Assembly: GCA_002071245.1 (NCBI GenBank)
Contig: MWEV01000187.1
Span: 1-5,076, forward strand
Direction: 5' to 3'
Length of the DNA stretch: 5,076 bases
Source: Deltaproteobacteria bacterium ADurb.Bin026
Lineage (GTDB): Bacteria > Desulfobacterota > Syntrophorhabdia > Syntrophorhabdales > Syntrophorhabdaceae
The notes under the pieces are model-generated. The model did no database searches. It had not been told where the DNA came from and saw only the letters and a program-made list of their open reading frames with translations. The first letter of the stretch is position 1. Every line of letters starts with the position of its first letter. Both the position numbers and the translations under genes were made by a program. Shown one piece after another: positions 1-4,663 of the stretch.

Positions 1-530
1 TAGGAAACCTTGGGGAGGTTATCGACATGCCTCTTGTCACCAACGGAGACAGGGCAATCTTTATAGCAACTATGAATGCAGTTCTAAAGCACCTCAATAT
101 CATTGAGGACACACTCCACTGCAAAGACGAAGAACCTGAAAAATGCGCCCAGGAAATCGCCTCATATATAAAAAACAATATTAGTCAAGAGTTGGTTGTC
201 GGCCTTATCGGCCTGAATCCAGCGATATTAGACGCATTGAGTTCATTTTTTGGGCCAAAGAACATAAGAATAACAGATCTGAACAAACAGAATATAGGTA
301 CGGTCAAGTATGGTGTGATCGTCTGGGACGGAAATACGATGACAGAAAAACTCATTCAGGAATCTGATATTGCTCTTTTAACTGGAACCACATTTGTTAA
401 TGGCACCTTCGATGGAATATGGAGGGCAATCCAGCAATACAAGAAAAACTATCTTATTTACGGTGTAACTTCATCAGGCATCTGTGAACTGACAGGTCTA
501 AAAAGAATATGCCCCTATGGCAGAAAATAA
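1..530 (+). CDS. DUF364 family protein (putative heavy-metal chelation), 5'-truncated by the window
   Basis: I recognise the C-terminal Rossmann-like half of the DUF364 family by its ordered motifs: VGLIGLNP, then ITDLN, GVIVWDG, TGTTFVNGT, YGVTSSG and a terminal CPYG. The family is known structurally as an enolase-N-like plus Rossmann-like fold with a proposed, unproven role in metal chelation; it is presumably cytoplasmic, as no signal is visible. An ATG at 27 has a GGGGAGG 8 nt upstream and could be taken as the start, but the frame is open to the left edge (GNLGEVID precedes it) and reads like normal family sequence leading into a TNGDRAIFIATMNAVL helix, so I treat the gene as continuing upstream. 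About 176 codons are visible; complete members are longer, roughly 240-280 residues. Cysteines in CKDEEPEKC and near the C-terminus (GICEL, ICPYG) are candidate metal ligands by inference. A 70-nt gap separates it from the next gene. Confidence 0.8.
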   Translation, partial: GNLGEVIDMPLVTNGDRAIFIATMNAVLKHLNIIEDTLHCKDEEPEKCAQEIASYIKNNISQELVVGLIGLNPAILDALSSFFGPKNIRITDLNKQNIGTVKYGVIVWDGNTMTEKLIQESDIALLTGTTFVNGTFDGIWRAIQQYKKNYLIYGVTSSGICELTGLKRICPYGRK

Positions 531-600
531 GAAGGGTTATGGCGCTGAATATTCAACTGAGTATTAATATTTCATAGGCAAAGGAGATAAAAATATTGTC

Positions 601-993
601 ATGGCTATGTACAGCAAAAAGGTTCTTGAGCACTTTAATAATCCAAGAAACGCAGGCGTCATTGATGATGCAAACGGTGTCGGAGAGATAGGGGATCCTG
701 AATGTGGGGATTTCATGAGGGTTTATATCAAGGTTGAGGGAGATATAATTGCCGATGTTAAGTACCAGATTAGAGGCTGCCCTGCATCCATTGCATGTGC
801 AAGTGCCATGACAGAGCTTGCTAAGGGGAAAAACCTTGATGATGTGATGATGATAACCGATGAAGATATTGTCAACGCACTTGACGGCCTCCCTGAATTC
901 AAGATTCACTGCTCCGCACTTGGCGCAACAGGCCTACAAAAGGCTATCATGGATTATTTCGAAAAATATGTGAGCCGAACAAAAAAAGTGTAA
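601..993 (+). CDS. Iron-sulfur cluster assembly scaffold protein, IscU/NifU-N family
   Basis: A 130-aa stand-alone scaffold on which Fe-S clusters are built from iron and desulfurase-derived sulfur before transfer to apoproteins in the cytoplasm. It opens with YSKKVLEHFNNPRNAG, typical of the family. All ligand positions are present: Cys35 in GDPECGD with Asp37 two residues on, Cys60 in RGCPAS, and Cys104 in KIHCSALGA with the preceding His103. An extra Cys66 follows in the same helix. The IscU hallmark LPPVK before the last Cys is replaced by LPEFK, and no C-terminal NifU thioredoxin-like domain is attached, so it is a single-domain variant. No iscS, iscA or hscA neighbour is visible, so its sulfur donor lies elsewhere. 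AAGGAG at 581-586 is 14 nt from ATG 601, a long spacing. ATG 607 is a possible alternative, and an ATT at 595 would sit at ideal spacing but is an improbable start. It probably begins the operon with the following genes. Confidence 0.92.
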   Translation: MAMYSKKVLEHFNNPRNAGVIDDANGVGEIGDPECGDFMRVYIKVEGDIIADVKYQIRGCPASIACASAMTELAKGKNLDDVMMITDEDIVNALDGLPEFKIHCSALGATGLQKAIMDYFEKYVSRTKKV

Positions 994-995
994 AA

Positions 996-1289
996 ATGGG
1001 TCATAAATTCACAGACATTTCCAACTGGCTTAGAGACACCAAAAACACATTAAATGATTTTTTTTATGGAATGACTGTATACGAACTTGAGCGTGAGTTT
1101 AAAAAAGAAAAAGGCAATTTAAATAACCTGCTTATGCTTATTGTTTTCGGAGATTTTGTTGGTTTACCGATATTCCCCACATATTATTCCATGAAACTGC
1201 TTCCCTATGTTATGCCCCTTTACAAGACATGGAAAAGAAACATTTTAAGAGAAAAGGATATAACAGACATAGTTTCAGGGGACCTTTAA
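996..1289 (+). CDS. Small hypothetical protein with a hydrophobic segment, coupled to the Fe-S scaffold gene
   Basis: A 97-aa protein that I do not recognise with a function. The N-terminal part (1-40) is charged and helical-looking (YELEREFKKEKG). Residues 45-75 are hydrophobic and aromatic with several prolines and glycines (LLMLIVFGDFVGLP, then LLPYVMPLY), compatible with a membrane-associated hairpin rather than a clean transmembrane helix. The C-terminus returns to a basic/acidic region (WKRNILREKDITD). It contains no cysteine or histidine cluster, arguing against metal binding. It starts 2 nt after the scaffold stop codon with no convincing ribosome binding site, so translation is probably coupled to the upstream gene. 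The next gene starts 18 nt after its stop. Position suggests an accessory role in the same operon; this is inference only. Confidence 0.75.
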   Translation: MGHKFTDISNWLRDTKNTLNDFFYGMTVYELEREFKKEKGNLNNLLMLIVFGDFVGLPIFPTYYSMKLLPYVMPLYKTWKRNILREKDITDIVSGDL

Positions 1290-1307
1290 GAAACAATGGA
1301 GGCTATT

Positions 1308-2213
1308 ATGAAAAAAATGTTTTTTTGCTTTTTTGTGTTTTCAATGATTTTGATATCTTCAGAAATTGTCCTAGCTGAAAACACCAACTTATCCATTGTA
1401 TCTGCAGAATGGCTGTATAAAAACCTGCAAAATGAGTCGGTCTTCGTTCTTGACATCAGAAAGGTTGAAGATTACAAAGAAGGACACATCCCTGGTGCCC
1501 TGAGCCTTACTTATGCAGCATGGCGGACAACTGATAACAATTTGAGCTGTCAACTCCCCCATAAAGATGAACTTACCGATACAGTCTGTTATTCAGGTAT
1601 GCGTGCAGATACCCATGTTATTATAGTGGGCAACACAGACACTTATCAACAACGGATAAACGCCACCAGGGTTGCCTGGACCCTAAAATATGCAGGGATT
1701 AAACGTCCATCAATTCTTGATGGTGGCTTCAAAAAATGGGCAAGACATAACTACCCAATATCCACCGAGTGGGTAAAAAGGCAAAGAAGCAAATATAGAT
1801 GCCAATTTAATGAAAATGTTGTTACATCAAAGCGTGTTCTTGAATCTCACCTGAAGGATGTTGCAATCATAGACGTAAGACCTGAACGCCTATACAAGGG
1901 ATTGATTGAGGATCCAATGTTAAAGCGAAAAGGACATATTCCCGGTGCAATAAATCTCCCATATACGCTCGTATTTAAACAGGATGGTACCTTCGAGGAC
2001 AGAGAAAAACTCGAATCCATAGCAACAAAGGCACTTGGTAACTCAAAGGATAGAGAAATAGTGGCATTGTGCTGCACAGGACAATTTGCGTCTTCCTGGT
2101 GGTTCGTGCTCAGCGAAGTCCTCGGCTATAAAAATGCCAAAATATATGATGGCTCAATGGAGGAATGGTGTGGAGACAAAAACGCACCCCTCGTTGATGA
2201 AACAGGAAAATGA
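1308..2213 (+). CDS. Exported tandem-domain rhodanese (thiosulfate/3-mercaptopyruvate-type sulfurtransferase)
   Basis: Two rhodanese domains transfer sulfane sulfur through a cysteine persulfide to a thiol or cyanide acceptor. The N-terminus (MKKMFFCFFVFSMILISS, then EIVLA) is a Sec signal peptide with likely cleavage after VLA, placing the enzyme in the periplasm or outside the membrane. Domain 1 (about residues 32-145) has LDIR and GHIPGAL but no cysteine in its active loop (VGNTDTYQQ), so it is the usual inactive domain. Domain 2 (about 165-290) has IDVRPE, GHIPGAI and the catalytic loop CTGQFAS, with Cys256 as the persulfide cysteine, preceded by Cys255. I chose ATG 1308 rather than the in-frame ATG at 1296: GGAGG at 1298-1302 lies 5 nt before 1308 and overlaps the earlier codon. 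At 301 aa the length fits the family. The physiological donor (thiosulfate or mercaptopyruvate) cannot be read from sequence. It lies 50 nt before the exported MBL gene, suggesting joint action outside the cytoplasm. Confidence 0.9.
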   Translation: MKKMFFCFFVFSMILISSEIVLAENTNLSIVSAEWLYKNLQNESVFVLDIRKVEDYKEGHIPGALSLTYAAWRTTDNNLSCQLPHKDELTDTVCYSGMRADTHVIIVGNTDTYQQRINATRVAWTLKYAGIKRPSILDGGFKKWARHNYPISTEWVKRQRSKYRCQFNENVVTSKRVLESHLKDVAIIDVRPERLYKGLIEDPMLKRKGHIPGAINLPYTLVFKQDGTFEDREKLESIATKALGNSKDREIVALCCTGQFASSWWFVLSEVLGYKNAKIYDGSMEEWCGDKNAPLVDETGK

Positions 2214-2263
2214 AAGAACAAAGTTTACCAAACAATCTACATTAAAAGGGGAGGTAAATGAAC

Positions 2264-3313
2264 ATGAAAAAAGAAGGGTTAAACAGGAGAGAATTTTTGA
2301 AAATGGCTGGGGTAGGAGGCGTTGCACTTGCCACAGGTTCTCATTTATCAAAAACCATGTCATTTGCTGAAACACCGGGCAGAGAAGACTTCGGACAATG
2401 TAAAAGTGTAAAAATCAAATGCGTATCAGAGGTTGGATGGATTGACGGGCAAAAACTCCTGAAGGACATGGGTGCCTCGGGAGGCCCAAAGGCAAACCAA
2501 TGGCGGGTAAACTGGGATCCGAAAAACAGCGGTGGTTGCTGCAATCTAATAGAAATAGAAACCCTTGATGGGAAAAAACACAAATTCCTGCTCGATACCG
2601 GCTGGAATAACGATTATATGGAAACTGTTTACAAAAGAGAAGGCATTGATAAAATGCTTGCCAACAAAGAGATTGAGTTTCTATATGTAAGCCATGAGCA
2701 TTTTGATCATTTCTTCGGTCTCGAAACAACCCTTAAATACAACCCGAATATTAAAATCATAATTCCAAGCACATTTTATGACGAAGGCTACCACTTTCTT
2801 GAAGGCGCTGAATTTATGAAAGCAAAGGCTAAAAACAGGATTCCACACAAAGGGGAGTTGGTAAAACACGAACCCGGAAAAGTTTATAAGCTTTACCCAG
2901 GGTGCGCTTCGGTAACATTTGATTTACCAATCGTTGTCCGCGTTAGAGGAGAACAGTCACTATATTTCAATGTAAAGGATAAAGGGCTTGTATGCGTCAC
3001 AGGATGCTGCCATCAGAATGTCCTTACCTACGTGGATTTCGCACAAAAAAAGCTTGCAGGCGGTGATAATCTTTATGCCCTATATGGAGGACTCCATATA
3101 GCCCCAATCGGTCCACTCAACCCCGAAGGAGAACAGATAGTAAAAGGTATGGGAAAATATAACTTCAAGAAGCTCGCCTGCAATCACTGCACAGGCGTAA
3201 GTGCTGTTCAAAAGATGATAGAACTTGGGTATCCGGTCGTAAAAGGGACAGCCCGTTACGGATCGGCAAGTAATCTTTATCTCGGAAACGGAGACGAAAT
3301 ATTATTCGGATAG
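2264..3313 (+). CDS. Tat-exported MBL-fold metallo-hydrolase, COG1237 type
   Basis: A metallo-beta-lactamase-fold protein with an N-terminal twin-arginine signal: NRREFLK followed by a hydrophobic stretch (MAGVGGVALATG) and a probable cleavage near SFA-ET. It would be exported folded with its metals. Metal ligands are visible (numbered from ATG 2264): HEHFDH with His144, His146, Asp148 and His149, then His250 in GCCH, and His278 in GGLHI. His308 in CNHCTG is also conserved in this group. The GC(C/S)H, GG(L/F)H and HCTG signatures place it with COG1237 metal-dependent hydrolases, related to proteins annotated as 7,8-dihydropterin-6-methyl-4-(ribofuranosyl)aminobenzene-5'-phosphate synthase. 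It is not a clear persulfide dioxygenase or glyoxalase II, and its substrate is unknown. Two in-frame ATGs (2258, 2264) follow GGGGAGG at 2248-2254; 2264 has the better spacing (9 versus 3 nt), giving 349 aa. It follows the exported rhodanese gene. Confidence 0.88.
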   Translation: MKKEGLNRREFLKMAGVGGVALATGSHLSKTMSFAETPGREDFGQCKSVKIKCVSEVGWIDGQKLLKDMGASGGPKANQWRVNWDPKNSGGCCNLIEIETLDGKKHKFLLDTGWNNDYMETVYKREGIDKMLANKEIEFLYVSHEHFDHFFGLETTLKYNPNIKIIIPSTFYDEGYHFLEGAEFMKAKAKNRIPHKGELVKHEPGKVYKLYPGCASVTFDLPIVVRVRGEQSLYFNVKDKGLVCVTGCCHQNVLTYVDFAQKKLAGGDNLYALYGGLHIAPIGPLNPEGEQIVKGMGKYNFKKLACNHCTGVSAVQKMIELGYPVVKGTARYGSASNLYLGNGDEILFG

Positions 3314-3458
3314 AAGGCAATATCTTGAATGAATTGCACTTTTTGCTTTTAACGGCGAAGCAATGTCCTTTGTATGTATGCTTCTAAATGGGGTGAATAT
3401 GAAAGAAAATCATTTATAAGCGTATTGTCAATGGCTATGTAGTAACTACTTTTTAAGG

Positions 3459-3466
3459 AAAGGAGG
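3459..3466 (+). promoter_or_regulatory. Ribosome binding site for the long peroxiredoxin form
   Basis: AAAGGAGG ends 5 nt before ATG 3472, a near-perfect Shine-Dalgarno. It supports real initiation at the upstream start and so a 35-residue N-terminal extension containing Cys8 (ESCVKPSRGPIG). Confidence 0.7.
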
Positions 3467-3471
3467 TACAA

Positions 3472-4179
3472 ATGGTTGATCAAAAGGAGTCATGTGTAAA
3501 ACCTTCACGGGGTCCTATAGGTATCCCGAAGGAAGAATCAGGTGAATCATCTCAGACAATAAAAAAGGAGGATTTTATGACTGCAAAAGTCGGGAAACCA
3601 GCTCCGGATTTTGAAGCAAGCGCATACATTGACGGAGGTTTCAAAAATATTACCCTTTCTGAATTCAAGGGACAATGGGTTGTTCTATGCTTTTACCCCG
3701 GTGATTTTACATTTGTCTGACCTACCGAATTGTCGGCGGTCGCCTACAAATACGACGAAATTAAGGCTTTGGGAGTCCAGGTTCTCGCAATGAGCACGGA
3801 CAGCAGATTCGTGCATAAGATATGGCAGGAAAACGAACTTTCAAAGATGGTCCCCGGAGGAGTGCCCTTCCCTATACTATCCGATGCGGGAGGACTGATA
3901 GGTAAAGTCTACGGTATATATGACGATGAAGCAGGAGTGGATATCCGTGGTCGTTTTATCATCGATCCAGACGGTATAATTCAGGCAATGGAGGTCTTGA
4001 CGCCCCCTGTAGGCAGAAATATTGCCGAATTTATCAGGCAGGTGAAGGCATTCCAGCACGTCAGGGCTACAGGCGAGGCAACACCTTCCGGATGGCAGCC
4101 AGGTAAACCAACTCTTACTCCAGGTCCTGACCTTGTCGGAACTGTATGGAAGGTGTGGAAGCCAGAAATGGCATTTTAA
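3472..4179 (+). CDS. prxU: Selenocysteine-containing peroxiredoxin (AhpC/TSA family), UGA at 3718-3720 read as Sec
   Basis: A thiol/selenol peroxidase reducing hydrogen peroxide and organic hydroperoxides in the cytoplasm. The frame contains one UGA, at residue 83, exactly where the peroxidatic cysteine belongs: Pro76-x-x-x-Thr80-x-x-Sec83 within PGDFTFV-U-PTEL. Downstream the same frame continues with family sequence (LAMSTDSRFVHKIWQ, FPILSDAGG, GRFIIDPDG with its arginine, and a PSGWQPGKP tail), so the UGA is not a true stop. A SECIS-like hairpin follows. From ATG 3472 the protein is 235 aa. From an internal ATG at 3577, with its own ribosome binding site, it is 200 aa with Sec at 48, the canonical length and position. 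There is no cysteine after Sec83: the usual C-terminal resolving VCP is ATP here (GEATPSGW). It therefore looks like a 1-Cys-type enzyme recycled by external thiols. Cys73 and, in the long form only, Cys8 are the other cysteines. The symbol follows the selenoprotein peroxiredoxin of Eubacterium acidaminophilum and is by analogy. A Cys-to-stop pseudogene is the alternative. Confidence 0.88.
3565..3571 (+). promoter_or_regulatory. Internal ribosome binding site for the short peroxiredoxin form
   Basis: AAGGAGG lies inside the coding frame and ends 5 nt before the in-frame ATG 3577 (MTAKVGKPAPDFEA), which is the usual start context of peroxiredoxins. With the site at 3459-3466 it gives two equally well-formed starts for one reading frame. 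Confidence 0.7.
3718..3749 (+). promoter_or_regulatory. Selenocysteine UGA codon and candidate bacterial SECIS hairpin
   Basis: The UGA (3718-3720) is followed by a foldable stem: 3730-3733 (UUGU) pairs with 3746-3749 (ACAA), one C-U mismatch, then 3735-3737 (GGC) pairs with 3742-3744 (GCC), closing a GGUC loop at 3738-3741. The first loop G is 17 nt after the UGA, inside the 16-37 nt range known for bacterial SECIS elements, which need a G at the start of the apical loop. The E. coli fdhF element also has GGUC in its loop. A competing fold pairs 3719-3722 with 3738-3741 and 3725-3728 with 3733-3736 and would include the UGA in its base. I paired these by eye and computed no energies. The element would recruit SelB with Sec-tRNA. 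Confidence 0.6.
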
Positions 4180-4204
4180 ATAAAACAAAAGGTCCCTGCA
4201 CAGT

Positions 4205-4258
4205 AACCGGCATGTCTGCTCATACAAAACACGAGTTAGTCTGAAGGACATGCCGGTT
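4205..4258. repeat. 12-bp perfect inverted repeat with 30-nt spacer, possible transcription terminator
   Basis: Positions 4205-4216 (AACCGGCATGTC) are exactly complementary to 4247-4258 (GACATGCCGGTT), beginning 25 nt after the peroxiredoxin stop; a T-G wobble (4217/4246) could extend the stem. It lies between the converging peroxiredoxin and hsd loci, where a bidirectional terminator would fit. However, the spacer is long and only a weak T-rich stretch (TTTAATCT) follows on the plus strand, with none on the minus strand. It could instead be one copy of a dispersed palindromic element or a protein-binding or mRNA-stabilising hairpin. Confidence 0.55.
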
Positions 4259-4312
4259 TAATCTAAGACAACATAGGATTATGAGAAATAACAAAGGAAA
4301 AACTTTTTTCAC
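4220..4312 (-). CDS. Possible 30-codon minus-strand ORF with signal-peptide-like start
   Basis: On the minus strand GGGAGG (4323-4318) sits 5 nt before a GTG at 4312. The reading frame begins MKKVFPLLFLIILCC, a basic N-terminus followed by a hydrophobic run like a signal peptide or lipoprotein leader, then runs through the right arm of the inverted repeat and ends at TGA 4220-4222 after LQTNSCFV. I recognise no family. It may be a genuine small membrane peptide, or the 5' remnant of an exported-protein gene whose body was lost when the palindromic sequence arrived. Chance is also possible in AT-rich DNA. The ribosome binding site and the leader-like composition are the only support. Confidence 0.25.
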   Translation of the reverse strand: MKKVFPLLFLIILCCLRLNRHVLQTNSCFV

Positions 4313-4478
4313 GGTTTCCTCCCTTGAACTGAGAGAATAATTTTTTGGCTATATGCCTTTTTTTCGGCAATCTGTTAAAAACGATTAAGATATTGATGTA
4401 TAGGCAAGGTGTTTACGCCTATTAAGTAAACAGTTCATCCATGGCTCAGTTGTTATCAGCTTCTTCCATCTTTTCTTT

Positions 4479-4663
4479 CTAATCTTTGGGCCTTTCAATA
4501 TTCCTCTCCAATTCATCAGCTATTTCAGCCCTGAGTGTATCTTTTTTCCTTCATGCAGTTCAAACACTCATTTCAGTAATTCCATGGCGTGCTTTCTTTA
4601 TTGCGGGTTTTTATAGGTGTTTATTAAATCTTCGATTGATTCGGGCTCGTAAATTTTATCCAT
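4479..4663 (-). pseudogene. Degraded small gene directly downstream of hsdM
   Basis: The minus strand reads ATG at 4663-4661, overlapping the hsdM stop as TAATG, then MDKIYEPESIEDLINTYKNP-Q and a TAA (4600-4598). The same frame continues RKHAMELLK, a TGA (4570-4568), and VFELHEG. After that the coding-like sequence moves to another frame at a run of six As (4547-4542): KKDTLRAEIADELERNIER, ending at TAG (4481-4479). Restoring a seventh A joins the frames exactly (E-G-K-K-D), so a one-base contraction explains the shift. The reconstructed product would be about 61 aa, charged and mostly helical. I do not recognise its family; its position next to hsdM suggests a small accessory gene of the restriction locus. 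Two stops plus a frameshift indicate decay rather than a single sequencing error. Confidence 0.6.

Larger units (their letters stand above)
4180..4478. other. Non-coding junction between the converging peroxiredoxin and hsd loci
   Basis: About 300 nt of AT-rich sequence. It contains the 12-bp inverted repeat, the doubtful small minus-strand ORF, and some minor symmetry: TGTTTAC at 4410-4416 mirrored by GTAAACA at 4426-4432, overlapped by TAGGC/GCCTA at 4401-4405 and 4417-4421. A short GGC-TATAT-GCC followed by seven Ts (4347-4364) has a stem too short to be a convincing terminator. I see no tRNA, no CRISPR-type repeats and no recognisable remnant of a transposase or of hsdS. Confidence 0.5.

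Noticed and set aside
553..909. Minus-strand ORF of 118 codons
   Set aside because: It lies opposite the Fe-S scaffold gene, which has all family ligands, and its own translation resembles no protein family.
2086..2370. Plus-strand ORF of 94 codons spanning the rhodanese/MBL junction
   Set aside because: It is an out-of-frame reading of the rhodanese C-terminus and the MBL Tat signal, both well supported in their own frames.
2341..2869. Several minus-strand ORFs (2341-2583, 2415-2729, 2681-2869)
   Set aside because: They are antisense shadows of the MBL gene, without ribosome binding sites or recognisable protein features.
3334..3347. Sigma-54-like TTGCAC...TTGCT
   Set aside because: The spacer between the two elements is 3 nt instead of 5 and the invariant GG is missing.
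3357..3384. GAAGCA/TGCTTC inverted repeat as a terminator after the MBL gene
   Set aside because: Only 6 bp with a 16-nt loop and no T run follows; it could arise by chance.
3425..3453. Possible sigma-70 promoter (TTGTCA at 3425-3430) before the peroxiredoxin gene
   Set aside because: No acceptable -10 hexamer lies 16-18 nt downstream (ACTTTT at best). A promoter in this 158-nt gap is likely but I cannot place it.
3730..4179. Independent short peroxiredoxin fragment starting at TTG 3730
   Set aside because: It is in frame with 3472-3717, has no ribosome binding site, and lacks the N-terminal half of the fold; it is the part of the selenoprotein after the UGA.
3877..4251. Minus-strand ORF of 124 codons opposite the peroxiredoxin
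   Set aside because: Antisense shadow: the translation is low in family-like features and the plus frame is clearly coding.
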